Shown here: piece after piece, positions 15,951-24,334 of the stretch
How the letters are laid out: each line of letters opens with the position of its first letter
How positions within the stretch are numbered: position 1 is the stretch's first letter
Assembly (NCBI RefSeq): GCF_900240315.1
Contig: NZ_OEPZ01000001.1
Span: forward strand, 558,001-622,000
DNA: 64,000 nt
Direction of reading: 5' to 3'
Source: Dorea phocaeensis
Lineage (GTDB): Bacteria; Bacillota; Clostridia; Lachnospirales; Lachnospiraceae
Translations under genes and position numbers: made by a program
The notes under the pieces: model-generated
Told to the model about the DNA's origin: nothing
The model's input: only the letters and a program-made list of their open reading frames with translations
The model's database searches: none

Positions 15951-17375
15951 TTATTTGTTCATAAGTACTTCCACAGCTTCTTTCAAAGTTGTAATCTCTC
16001 CTACATTTCCAGGGAAGATCACATACGGAGTAAGCGGAAATCTGCTTTCCTCTCCCGTCTGCCACACCGGGATGCCTGGTCGAATCTGACCTAACACATT
16101 CGCCTTCTTCACCGCCAGCGCTTTCGTACCCACGTCGCTGGATGTAATACCGCCTTTGGCAATTACAAAGCTTGGAGTAACAGAAAGACGTCCCACCAAA
16201 GACTGAACCGCATCGGAAATCTTTACAGAAAGACGAAGTTCATCCTCCTTATCTCCCGTATCTGCGGTAATCAATGCACGTGTCGTGTAACAGCATACTG
16301 TTTTCCCTGCCCGGATACATTCTTCTTCCTTTGCAAGGCATCTTTCCACCTCTGCCTCAAACGCTGCATCATCTTTCACGAGCGTCGCATCCAATTCGAT
16401 AAATTCAAGATCCTGCAATTCTTTCAGGCACTCTACCTGCTTCGTTGTCTTCTCCGTATGAGAGCCTACCACAATAATACCGCCATTTTCTGTCTCTTTT
16501 ACCAGCATCTGGTCTCTGCTAAGAAGCGGCTGGTCTGTCACTGCGCCCATCACCTTCACAATCGCCGCTGCCGTACGGAACATAAATACTTTTCCTTTTG
16601 CCATAGCCCGGTAAAGCGCCACACAGAACACCTTCACATCCACATAATCAACCGCATTGACGATGATTTTGTTAAAATCTTTCACTTCCATTAACTGCGC
16701 TTCTATTTTATCAATATCCATATTGTGAATATCTTCCAGGGAAATGCAGGTTACATCAGAAGCCTTGTATTCACCTTTCGTCTTCTCTTCAATGTATTCC
16801 GGCATGGTAGACGCTGTATATCCAAATGTCTTATCCTTCGCAAACTCTGTTTCATTTGCCGGAACCAGCTCATCCCCATACTTTACATAATGTACATTAT
16901 CAATGGTAAATCTTCCGCCTTCTTTGAAGAACGGACACATAATTTCTCCATCAATAGTACTTCCTGTATATTTTTCATAATCCGCCTTTAGAAGCTGTGT
17001 CTCCAACGGATAATGGCCGCGCAGCGTACTGTCGCTCCGGCTGATAAATATGTACTCTTTGCCGGTTTCCTTCGCAACTTCATCCACCACTGCCGCAATC
17101 TCATGGTGCGCTTTTGTCGTCTGTTCCACTGTAAACCCTCTGGAATTTGTCAAAATGTAGAACAGATGATTTTCTTCTTCAAATCCCTGTCTGATGCTTT
17201 CCTTCTCCCAATTCGTATAAACCGAAATGTCATGCACCGTCTGTACTCCCGTCGGATCATCGTCAAGCACCACGATCTTCTTATTATTCGCTGCAATCTC
17301 TTTCTCCAAAAGTCCATCAATATACGCTTCATCAATTGTTTTAAAAGAAGTCAATACCTCTGCTTTGATCGCCAT
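15951..17375 (-). CDS. DUF1537 four-carbon acid sugar kinase (dehydrogenase-linked)
   Basis: A second DUF1537 kinase, 474 residues, clearly divergent from the one at 14519. The N-terminus has VVLDDDPTGVQTVHDISVYT and ISRSDSTLRGHYPLET; the C-terminus has FVIAKGGITSSDVGTKAL, GIPVWQTG and YVIFPGNVGEITTL, the nucleotide-binding signature. It is cotranscribed with the upstream HIBADH-family dehydrogenase (31-nt gap) and followed by a separate promoter, so it forms its own module. In studied pathways a dehydrogenase-kinase pair of this kind processes L-threonate or D-erythronate via an oxo-tetronate. Substrate not determined here. Confidence 0.88.
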   Translation of the reverse strand: MAIKAEVLTSFKTIDEAYIDGLLEKEIAANNKKIVVLDDDPTGVQTVHDISVYTNWEKESIRQGFEEENHLFYILTNSRGFTVEQTTKAHHEIAAVVDEVAKETGKEYIFISRSDSTLRGHYPLETQLLKADYEKYTGSTIDGEIMCPFFKEGGRFTIDNVHYVKYGDELVPANETEFAKDKTFGYTASTMPEYIEEKTKGEYKASDVTCISLEDIHNMDIDKIEAQLMEVKDFNKIIVNAVDYVDVKVFCVALYRAMAKGKVFMFRTAAAIVKVMGAVTDQPLLSRDQMLVKETENGGIIVVGSHTEKTTKQVECLKELQDLEFIELDATLVKDDAAFEAEVERCLAKEEECIRAGKTVCCYTTRALITADTGDKEDELRLSVKISDAVQSLVGRLSVTPSFVIAKGGITSSDVGTKALAVKKANVLGQIRPGIPVWQTGEESRFPLTPYVIFPGNVGEITTLKEAVEVLMNK

Positions 17376-17405
17376 ATTCCTCTCCTCCTGTCCTAACGCT
17401 TCCTC

Positions 17406-18293
17406 TTAGTCGAATTTCTTCACTTCTACATCGGCCAGTTTTTCAAAATACTGTACGATTCCGCCATGATCATCATTCATATGGCCATGAATCTTCAGCG
17501 CCTGAAGAATCTCATATAACTGCGCGGTATATGGAATGGGAACATCAATGGCATGAGCTGTATTCACGACATTCTTAATATCCTTATGATTGATTCTAAT
17601 CGGTCCGCCCGGCTTAAAGTTGCGCTCTACAATCATTGGAATTTTCGCATCCAGCACAGCGCTTCCTGCCAGTCCGCCGCGAATCGCTTCGTATACTTTC
17701 TGCGGATCTGCCCCTGCCTTTGTCGCCAGTACAAACGCCTCAGATACTACTGCGATAGTGTTATTTACAATAATCTGATTCGCAAGCTTGGTTACGCTTC
17801 CACTTCCGGACTCGCCGATCAAAAGTGCAGAAGAACCAAGAATATCAAAATATTCTTTCAGTGCATTAAAATCCTTCTCGTCTCCTCCTGCCATAATTGC
17901 CAGGGTTCCTGCAATTGCCCCCGGTTCTCCGCCGGATACCGGAGCGTCCACAAAGCCCACACCCTTCTCTTTCAATCTTGTGTAACATTCTTTTGACTCT
18001 ACCGGTGTCACAGAACTCATATCACATACGATACTTCCTGCTTTCAGCGTGGATGCCACTCCATTCTCATCAAACAGAATGGATTTTACAATGTCTCCAT
18101 TTGGAACGATTGTGAACACAATCTCACATGCCTCTCCAATCTCCTGATAACTGGCTTCTTTCGCCCCTGCTGCCACTACATCTGCAACCGCTTCCTTGTT
18201 CAGATCCGTCACCAACAGTTCTACCCCTGCTTTTACAAGGTTTTTTGCCATAGGTCTTCCCATAATCCCAAGTCCGATAAATCCTACTTTCAT
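17406..18293 (-). CDS. HIBADH-family NAD(P) dehydrogenase (GarR/LtnD-like)
   Basis: A 295-residue beta-hydroxyacid dehydrogenase. GFIGLGIMGRPMAKNLVKAG is the Rossmann dinucleotide site, DAPVSGGEPGAIAGTLAIMAGG the substrate loop, and KLANQIIVNNT carries the catalytic Lys (near residue 171). The best family names are 2-hydroxy-3-oxopropionate (tartronate semialdehyde) reductase or L-threonate/D-erythronate dehydrogenase. Being the first gene of a dehydrogenase-DUF1537 kinase pair favours a C4 acid. AAAAGGAGC precedes the start. No class II aldolase-type decarboxylase (LtnC/OtnC) is nearby. Confidence 0.88.
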   Translation of the reverse strand: MKVGFIGLGIMGRPMAKNLVKAGVELLVTDLNKEAVADVVAAGAKEASYQEIGEACEIVFTIVPNGDIVKSILFDENGVASTLKAGSIVCDMSSVTPVESKECYTRLKEKGVGFVDAPVSGGEPGAIAGTLAIMAGGDEKDFNALKEYFDILGSSALLIGESGSGSVTKLANQIIVNNTIAVVSEAFVLATKAGADPQKVYEAIRGGLAGSAVLDAKIPMIVERNFKPGGPIRINHKDIKNVVNTAHAIDVPIPYTAQLYEILQALKIHGHMNDDHGGIVQYFEKLADVEVKKFD

Positions 18294-18379
18294 AATGATG
18301 TCCGCTCCTTTTCTCTTATTTTTTAATGTTTGATCCTGTTTTTTGAAATAATTCGTTCATTATTTCCTGTCTTAAGCAC

Positions 18380-18408
18380 ACTATACTGCAAACCGGTATA
18401 CCGGTCAA
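18380..18408 (-). promoter_or_regulatory. Promoter of the dehydrogenase-kinase operon with palindromic operator
   Basis: Minus strand TTGACC (18403-18408), 17 bp, TATAGT (18380-18385). ACCGGTATACCGGT (18392-18405) is a perfect 14-bp palindrome covering the end of the -35 box and most of the spacer. GntR/FadR-type proteins bind short palindromes with a GTATAC-like centre, so the divergent GntR/FCD gene at 18605 is the likely repressor. Confidence 0.82.
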
Positions 18409-18516
18409 CCACCCATATATTCTTTCTCCCATTTTCACATAATTTTCCTTTATTTTTTATGCAATTTTCACATAATAATCACGTTTTGTTCGTTATGTTT
18501 TTAACATTTTAGACAT

Positions 18517-18540
18517 AAAAAAGCGCGCATTTCTGCGCGC
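18517..18540 (-). terminator. Minus-strand terminator in the divergent intergenic region
   Basis: GCGCGCA-tttc-TGCGCGC followed on the minus strand by TTTTTT. No minus gene ends here; it lies just upstream of the gntR promoter, so it would stop antisense transcripts running through gntR (for example from the patatin gene) before they enter the dehydrogenase promoter. Confidence 0.8.
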
Positions 18541-18544
18541 AATA

Positions 18545-18573
18545 TTGACCCTATCAGCTATTTGTTGTATGAT
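18545..18573 (+). promoter_or_regulatory. Sigma-A promoter of gntR/FCD gene
   Basis: TTGACC (18545-18550), 17-bp spacer, TATGAT (18568-18573). It overlaps an in-frame ATG at 18545, which therefore cannot be the translation start. Confidence 0.8.
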
Positions 18574-18604
18574 ATTCTTTAGAAAAATCAAAGAAGGAGA
18601 TACC

Positions 18605-19249
18605 ATGACAGCATTAAACGAACAAGCTTACGAACATCTGCAAAACTTAATCTTATCAAACCAGCTCTCCTACCAGCAGGTATATTCCGAGACAAAGCTT
18701 TCCAAAGAACTTGGAATCTCCCGGACACCTTTTCGTGACGCCATCCACCGATTGGCTCAGGAAGGCTATGTTGATATTATTCCAAGCCGTGGATTCACAC
18801 TTCACCAGCTTTCCAAAAAAGACGTCGAGGAAACCTTCCAGATCCGTTCTGCACTGGAGTGCTACTGTACCCTGCAAATTGCGAAACATGCCGATACACC
18901 GGACGCTGCCAGACTATTCGGGGAACTGGACTTGATCATGGAAAAGCTGCGTGAAATTCTAAACACCACCCAATCCATTCCAGCATTCAGCAAATATGAT
19001 TTTCAGTTCCACACCAAAATTATCGAATATCTGAAAAACGAACAGTTTGCCTCTGTTTTCGCAACCTTTCTATATCGAATGCAGCGTCTTGCAGCGCTGT
19101 CTTTATCACACGAAGGCCGGATGCAGGACACCTTCCTGGAGCACCAGGCAATTCTGGATACTATGAAACGCGGCGATACAGAACACATCTACGAGGTCAC
19201 CCTGCAGCACATGGAGAAACCACGGGAAATCAATCTGGAAGATCTGTAA
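18605..19249 (+). CDS. GntR-family (FadR/FCD) transcriptional regulator
   Basis: A 214-residue regulator with an N-terminal winged HTH (YSETKLSKELGISRTPFRDA, then GYVDIIPSRGF) and a C-terminal all-helical FCD ligand domain (QIRSALECYC; metal-binding-type D and H residues around FQFHTKI and HQAILD). FCD regulators respond to organic or sugar acids. The ATG at 18605 has AAGGAGA. It is divergent from the dehydrogenase-DUF1537 operon, whose promoter carries a palindrome, so a local repressor or sensor role is likely. Confidence 0.9.
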   Translation: MTALNEQAYEHLQNLILSNQLSYQQVYSETKLSKELGISRTPFRDAIHRLAQEGYVDIIPSRGFTLHQLSKKDVEETFQIRSALECYCTLQIAKHADTPDAARLFGELDLIMEKLREILNTTQSIPAFSKYDFQFHTKIIEYLKNEQFASVFATFLYRMQRLAALSLSHEGRMQDTFLEHQAILDTMKRGDTEHIYEVTLQHMEKPREINLEDL

Positions 19250-19278
19250 GACATCCCCTTAATAAGCCCTTGCTCCCA

Positions 19279-20136
19279 CTACTGCTCCAGATATCGTTCC
19301 AGCGCCTCATACTGACGCTTCATCAACCGATATCCATGCTCATAGAAATACATCAGTGTATCATAATTTTTTTCCAGCCTGGACACCGTTGGAACCAAAG
19401 GACGAAGTACGAATATCTTCCCCTCTTCTTCCAGCTGTTCTACCAGTTTCATCTGTTGATTGTACATCAGACTTCTGCGAATGCAGGTTCGCGTAAGATT
19501 CGGATACTTCTGATAGGATCTACGGTAAAGTTTCCCCACTGCCTTGGAAACAGGTTTCTTACGGTATCCCGGATTTCGGGTTAAAATCAGCACAATTTTC
19601 TCATTTCCCTTCTGAAGCGCCCGTTTCACAGGAATCGAATCTGCCAGACCTCCATCCAGATAGGGAACCCCATCAATATTCACAATGGGCGATACCAGCG
19701 GCATACTGCTGGATGCCCGACAAATCTTCATCAGACGGCCTCCGTCTTTCGTTTCGGTCATATATTCTGCCTGTCCCGTCTCACAGTTTGTCGTAACAAT
19801 CTCACACTCTATCTCCGAACGAAAATACGTATCAAAATCAAACGGAAATACTTCTTTCGGATATTTTTCAAAAACCATATCCATATCCAACAGACTCTTC
19901 GTCTTAATGGACTTTGTAATGCTGTTATAATAACTATACTCTTTCTCTCTGTGAATCATACAGTCCCTGGTTCTGCCCGGCTGCTTTGATACATAATCCA
20001 CACCATTGCAGGAACCGGCAGATACTCCTATCACATGGGACAGATAAAGTTCCTTTTCCATCAGATAATCCAATACGCCAGAGGTAAAGACACCCCTTGT
20101 GGCTCCGCCTTCTAATACGATTGTTGCTTTTTCCAT
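19279..20136 (-). CDS. Patatin-like phospholipase/acyl hydrolase
   Basis: A 285-residue patatin-domain protein of the RssA/YjjU type. The oxyanion-type loop GGATRGVFTSGVLD, the nucleophile motif GVSAGSCNG (GxSxG) and the catalytic Asp in YLDGGLADSIPV are all present, so it should be an active serine lipid acyl hydrolase. No signal peptide. The last 100 residues are basic and Tyr/Arg-rich. Natural substrate unknown. Monocistronic, with GAGGGAGA before the start. Confidence 0.9.
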   Translation of the reverse strand: MEKATIVLEGGATRGVFTSGVLDYLMEKELYLSHVIGVSAGSCNGVDYVSKQPGRTRDCMIHREKEYSYYNSITKSIKTKSLLDMDMVFEKYPKEVFPFDFDTYFRSEIECEIVTTNCETGQAEYMTETKDGGRLMKICRASSSMPLVSPIVNIDGVPYLDGGLADSIPVKRALQKGNEKIVLILTRNPGYRKKPVSKAVGKLYRRSYQKYPNLTRTCIRRSLMYNQQMKLVEQLEEEGKIFVLRPLVPTVSRLEKNYDTLMYFYEHGYRLMKRQYEALERYLEQ

Positions 20137-20218
20137 ACTCGTCTCCCTCGCTTTCTATTCTGTTATTATATACCCATTTTTTAGGTTAGCAAACCATTCT
20201 GCAAAGAAAAAAGTATCC

Positions 20219-20247
20219 TTGCTATTTCCCTTCATATTTGTTAAGAT
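20219..20247 (+). promoter_or_regulatory. Promoter of the ABC-F gene
   Basis: TTGCTA (20219-20224), 17 bp, TAAGAT (20242-20247), about 50 bp before the start codon at 20301. Confidence 0.65.
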
Positions 20248-20300
20248 GAGAATTGTATGTAGAAATAGAATGAATAACAATCATAAGGAGTATTGAAATT

Positions 20301-21932
20301 ATGATAAGTGCAAGCAATGTCACACTGCGCGTTGGTAAAAAAGCGCTGTTTGAAGATGTCAATATTAAATTTACCGAAGGAAACTGCTATGGCCTGATTG
20401 GTGCAAACGGAGCCGGAAAATCCACATTTCTGAAGATTCTCTCCGGACAATTAGAGCCAACCAACGGAGATGTCATCATCACCCCCGGAGAGCGTCTGTC
20501 TTTCCTGCAGCAGGATCACTTCAAATATGATGAATTTCCGGTTCTCGACACCGTCATGATGGGAAATGCAAGACTTTATGAGATCATGAAGGAAAAAGAG
20601 GTAATCTACGCGAAAGAAGATTTCACCGATGAGGACGGAATCAAGGCCAGTGAACTGGAAGCAGAGTTCGCTGCTATGAACGGATGGGAAGCAGAATCTG
20701 ACGCTGCTACTTTGCTAAATGGGCTTGGTATCCCGGCAGAGATGCATTATGATATGATGAAAAATTTAACCGGTCCGGAAAAAGTTAAGGTCCTTCTTGC
20801 CCAGGCTCTGTTTGGCAATCCAGATATCCTTCTTCTTGACGAGCCGACCAACCACCTGGATCTGGACGCTATTGCATGGCTGGAAGAATTCCTGATTAAC
20901 TTTGACAATACAGTTATCGTAGTATCTCACGACCGTTATTTCTTAAATAAAGTATGTACACAGATCGCCGATATCGACTACGGAAAAATCAAACTGTACG
21001 CAGGTAACTACGACTTCTGGTACGAATCCAGCCAGCTTCTGATCCGTCAGATGAAGGAAGCAAACAAAAAGAAAGAGGAAAAGATCAAGGAACTGCAGGA
21101 GTTTATCTCAAGGTTCAGTGCCAACGCTTCCAAATCCAAGCAGGCGACATCCAGAAAACGTGCGTTAGAAAAAATCCAGCTTGACGACATCCAGCCGTCC
21201 AGCCGAAAATACCCATACATTGATTTCCGTCCAGACCGCGAGATTGGAAATGAGGTTCTCATGGTAGAAGGTCTCAGCAAAACCATCGATGGTGAAAAAG
21301 TATTAGACAACATTTCCTTTACCTTAAACCGCGAAGATAAAGTTGCCTTCGTTGGCGGCAATGAGCTCGCCAAGACCACCTTGTTCCAGATCCTCACCGG
21401 GGAAATGGAACCGGATGAAGGAACCTATAAATGGGGAGTAACTACCTCTCAGGCTTATTTCCCATTAGACAGCGGAAAAGAATTCGATAACGACTACACG
21501 ATCGTAGAGTGGCTGACCCAGTATTCTGAAATCAAAGACGTCACCTATGTCCGCGGCTTCCTTGGAAGAATGCTGTTCTCTGGTGATGACGGCGTCAAAA
21601 AAGTCAAAGTACTTTCCGGTGGTGAGAAGGTGCGCTGCCTGTTGTCTAAGATGATGATTTCCGGCGCCAACATCTTGCTCCTTGACGAGCCAACCAACCA
21701 CCTGGATATGGAATCTATCACCGCCTTAAACAACGGACTGATCAAATTCCCAGGTGTAATCCTCTTCTCTTCCAGAGACCATCAGATTGTACAGACAACC
21801 GCCAACCGAATTATGGAAATCGTTCCAGGCGGCAAACTGATTGACAAGATCACAACTTACGACGAATATCTGGAAAGCGATGAGATGGCAAGAAAACGCC
21901 AGACTTACAGTGTACAGGAAGAAGACAACTAA
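20301..21932 (+). CDS. ABC-F ATPase (YkpA/YbiT type)
   Basis: A 543-residue soluble twin-ABC protein. NBD1 has Walker A GANGAGKST and LLLDEPTNHLDLD but a degenerate signature (LTGPE). NBD2 has a degenerate Walker A (GGNELAKTT) but a canonical LSGGEKVR and LLLDEPTNHLDME. The linker between them is the charged, helical P-site tRNA-interaction region (RQMKEANKKKEEKIKELQEF). ABC-F proteins act on the ribosome. Paired across the dimer, the motifs give one intact and one degenerate ATP site, which is usual for the YbiT subgroup. Antibiotic-resistance function is not indicated. Confidence 0.9.
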   Translation: MISASNVTLRVGKKALFEDVNIKFTEGNCYGLIGANGAGKSTFLKILSGQLEPTNGDVIITPGERLSFLQQDHFKYDEFPVLDTVMMGNARLYEIMKEKEVIYAKEDFTDEDGIKASELEAEFAAMNGWEAESDAATLLNGLGIPAEMHYDMMKNLTGPEKVKVLLAQALFGNPDILLLDEPTNHLDLDAIAWLEEFLINFDNTVIVVSHDRYFLNKVCTQIADIDYGKIKLYAGNYDFWYESSQLLIRQMKEANKKKEEKIKELQEFISRFSANASKSKQATSRKRALEKIQLDDIQPSSRKYPYIDFRPDREIGNEVLMVEGLSKTIDGEKVLDNISFTLNREDKVAFVGGNELAKTTLFQILTGEMEPDEGTYKWGVTTSQAYFPLDSGKEFDNDYTIVEWLTQYSEIKDVTYVRGFLGRMLFSGDDGVKKVKVLSGGEKVRCLLSKMMISGANILLLDEPTNHLDMESITALNNGLIKFPGVILFSSRDHQIVQTTANRIMEIVPGGKLIDKITTYDEYLESDEMARKRQTYSVQEEDN

Positions 21933-21950
21933 AACGAAATAGAACCTTCA

Positions 21951-21997
21951 AAAAAAGATCCTTTGGGAAATTACTCATTTCCCAAAGGATCTTTTTT
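21951..21997. terminator. Bidirectional terminator, 21-bp arms
   Basis: AAAAAAGATCCTTTGGGAAA plus T (21951-21971) pairs perfectly with 21977-21997 over a 5-nt loop, with T6 at the end in either direction. The stop codon of the minus gene (21971-21973) lies at the loop, so the coding end doubles as terminator. Confidence 0.93.
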
Positions 21998-22513
21998 ATG
22001 CAATTTACTGCGCAGCGTTTCATAAATCTCATCGAACGTCTCCTGAAGCCCATCCCCTTTCACACAGGATACGATCTCATGGCGACCTCCTTGCGGATCC
22101 GTTAGAAACAGTACTTTTTTAATATCCTGCTGCTTTCCTACCTCAATCTTCTCCATATCCTCGATCCGAAGGATCTCCGGGACCGACTGATCTGTCAGCA
22201 CATAATCCTTACTGATCATCACATGCACCAGCGGATATTCCAGAAGATCCGGCGCTGAAAGCTGCCAGAAAAAATCTTCCCTGTCTTTCACCCCATCCAA
22301 ACATTTCATCAGCGCCTTTCTGGAATTATGATTGGCTGCTGCCAAAAAGATTCCAATTGCTCCCAAAACCACACCTATCATAATATTGGAAAGGGCTGAA
22401 ATAAACGCCACTCCCAACATGCTGACCCATACGATTCTTCCCGTTTCAAGTCTGGTCGCTCGTTCTTTCATAAAATCATAATACTTCTGCTGTCCTGCCG
22501 TCTGTATCTTCAT
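21971..22513 (-). CDS. Hypothetical membrane protein, 180 residues
   Basis: Not assigned to a known family. Residues about 26-60 form two closely spaced membrane segments (VWVSMLGVAFISAL and IMIGVVLGAIGIFLAAA), followed by a cytoplasmic beta-rich domain (VLTDQSVPEILRIEDMEKIE) that resembles a PH-like or bPH fold by its pattern of short strands. It lies 18 nt after trpS in the same orientation and ends inside the terminator hairpin. AAAGGGG precedes the start. Function unknown. Confidence 0.75.
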   Translation of the reverse strand: MKIQTAGQQKYYDFMKERATRLETGRIVWVSMLGVAFISALSNIMIGVVLGAIGIFLAAANHNSRKALMKCLDGVKDREDFFWQLSAPDLLEYPLVHVMISKDYVLTDQSVPEILRIEDMEKIEVGKQQDIKKVLFLTDPQGGRHEIVSCVKGDGLQETFDEIYETLRSKLHKKDPLGNE

Positions 22514-22531
22514 TCCGTATTTCCCCTTTCA

Positions 22532-23536
22532 TTAGCGGATTCTCTCCGGAAATCCAACCTTCTTCTGCACTTTTCGCAGAGTCTTCATCGCGAAATAATT
22601 GGCTTTTTCTGCATTATTCTTAATGACACTGTCAATATAAGCCTTATCCTTTTCAAGTCTTGCTACTTCATCCTGCAGTGGCTTTAACACGGATACTACC
22701 GCTTCACCCACTGCCATCTTAAAGTCTCCATATCCCTTACCGTCGAATTCTTTTACCACTTCCTCCGGCTTCTTTCCGGTACATGCACTGTAAATATCAA
22801 TCAGGTTCTTTACACCCGGCTGCTCATCCCGATAAAGGATCTGAGCCTCTGAATCGGTTACGGCACGCTTGCATTTGCGGATAATCGTATCCGGATCATC
22901 CATCAGATAAATGCTGGCATTCGGATTCTCATCTGACTTCGACATCTTTCTGGTCGGATCCTGAAGGCTCATAATCTTCGCTCCCACTTTTCCGATATAA
23001 GCCTCCGGTACCGTAAACACATCTCCATAAATATTGTTAAACCGCTCCGCAATATTACGGGTCAGTTCCAGATGCTGCATCTGGTCAATTCCAACCGGCA
23101 CGACGTCCGCCTGATAAAGCAGAATATCCGCTGCCATCAGGACGGGATAGGTAAATAATCCCGCATTGATATTATCTGCGTGCTTAGATGCCTTATCCTT
23201 AAACTGTGTCATACGATTCAGTTCTCCCATATAGGTAAAGCAGTTCAGAATCCATGCAAGTTCTGCATGACCTGATACATGGGACTGATAATAGATACAG
23301 TTTTTCTCCGGATCCAATCCCGCTGCAATGTAAAGGGTCAAAAGAGCTCTTGCACGCTTTCTAAGGGTAGCCGGATCCTGTCTGACTGTAATGGAATGCA
23401 TGTCCACCACACTATAAAAGCACTCATACTCGTCACTTAATGTCACCCAGTTTTTCAATGCCCCCAGATAATTGCCAAGCGTCAGATTTCCCGTCGCCTG
23501 CATTCCGCTGAACAGCACTTTTTTATCATTAATCAT
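22532..23536 (-). CDS. trpS: Tryptophanyl-tRNA synthetase
   Basis: Class I TrpRS, 334 residues. The HIGH-equivalent region is GMQATGNLTLGNYLGAL (TLGN) and the KMSKS loop is present (RKMSKSDENPN). Active-site blocks VVDMHSITV, YQADVVPVGIDQMQHLELTRNIA and the C-terminal helical domain are typical. The open frame extends 16 codons upstream, but ATG 23536 has GAGGAGG at 8 nt and matches the family start. No T-box is seen upstream; the phosphatase gene is 37 nt away. Confidence 0.96.
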   Translation of the reverse strand: MINDKKVLFSGMQATGNLTLGNYLGALKNWVTLSDEYECFYSVVDMHSITVRQDPATLRKRARALLTLYIAAGLDPEKNCIYYQSHVSGHAELAWILNCFTYMGELNRMTQFKDKASKHADNINAGLFTYPVLMAADILLYQADVVPVGIDQMQHLELTRNIAERFNNIYGDVFTVPEAYIGKVGAKIMSLQDPTRKMSKSDENPNASIYLMDDPDTIIRKCKRAVTDSEAQILYRDEQPGVKNLIDIYSACTGKKPEEVVKEFDGKGYGDFKMAVGEAVVSVLKPLQDEVARLEKDKAYIDSVIKNNAEKANYFAMKTLRKVQKKVGFPERIR

Positions 23537-23573
23537 ATCTTCATCCTCCTCTTGCCATCTATCTGGAGACTGT

Positions 23574-24215
23574 CTATTTCCCAATTCCCCAGTCTTCTAC
23601 TTTATCATCATAATAAACTACATTTTCAGACAGAATCTCAATTCTGCCGTCTGCCGCGAACAATTCTGTCACTGCACAATTCTTATGTACGCCAATTCCC
23701 CAGTATTCTTCTATCGAGCCGCCCCGGATATGGTTCAGAATTCCTGCCAGCGCAGCTCCATGAGTCGTAATCAGAACATTACTCTCCTGATACTGCCTCT
23801 TCCCGCAGAGCTCCTCAATGAATTCTCCTGCACGTTTCTGCACCTGTTCAAAGGATTCTCCGCCTTTCGCAGGCTTAAAATGTGCCGGGTCGTGAAAAAA
23901 GCATTCAAATTCCTGAGGAAGGTTCCACCCTTCTTTGGAACAGCATTTTCCTTCGTATTCTCCAAATGCCATCTCCATAATCCGATTATCTGTAATAATC
24001 GGAACATCTCTTTCATTTAGAATCAGCCGCGCCGTCTCTTCCGCCCGTCCAAGAGGACTGCTGTAACAGACATCAAAAGGAATACTTTTCAGTCCTTCTG
24101 CCGTCTTCTTTGCTAAACTTCTTCCAAATGCATTCAGTGGGATATCTACTTGCCCTTGTATCCTCTTTTGCTTATTCCAGTCCGTTTCACCGTGGCGCAC
24201 CAAATATAGTTTCAT
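23574..24215 (-). CDS. Histidine phosphatase (phosphoglycerate mutase-like)
   Basis: A 213-residue histidine phosphatase superfamily protein. LVRHGETDWNKQKRIQG carries the catalytic RHG, YSSPLGRAEETARLIL the second Arg, and LITTHGAALAGIL the conserved TH. Relatives include GpmB, CobC and broad phosphatases; the lack of a cobalamin neighbourhood makes CobC unlikely, and substrate cannot be assigned. AAGGAGG precedes the start; it is probably cotranscribed with trpS. Confidence 0.88.
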   Translation of the reverse strand: MKLYLVRHGETDWNKQKRIQGQVDIPLNAFGRSLAKKTAEGLKSIPFDVCYSSPLGRAEETARLILNERDVPIITDNRIMEMAFGEYEGKCCSKEGWNLPQEFECFFHDPAHFKPAKGGESFEQVQKRAGEFIEELCGKRQYQESNVLITTHGAALAGILNHIRGGSIEEYWGIGVHKNCAVTELFAADGRIEILSENVVYYDDKVEDWGIGK

Positions 24216-24292
24216 TTTCCTTCCTCCTTAAAACTCACCCTGTAAGTATAGCACATCTTCTGACATTTTTCATAGTATATTATACGTAAAAG

Positions 24293-24301
24293 TGCTATAA
24301 T
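24293..24301 (+). promoter_or_regulatory. Extended -10 element of luxS
   Basis: TGCTATAAT (TGn plus a perfect TATAAT) lies 33 bp before the luxS ATG. There is no good -35, as is usual with extended -10 promoters. Confidence 0.6.
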
Positions 24302-24334
24302 ACCTGTAATTACAGAGAAAAGGAGTACAAAAAT

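Noticed and set aside
22532-23584. T-box ahead of trpS
   Set aside because: The gap to the upstream phosphatase gene is only 37 nt and has no T-box motif.
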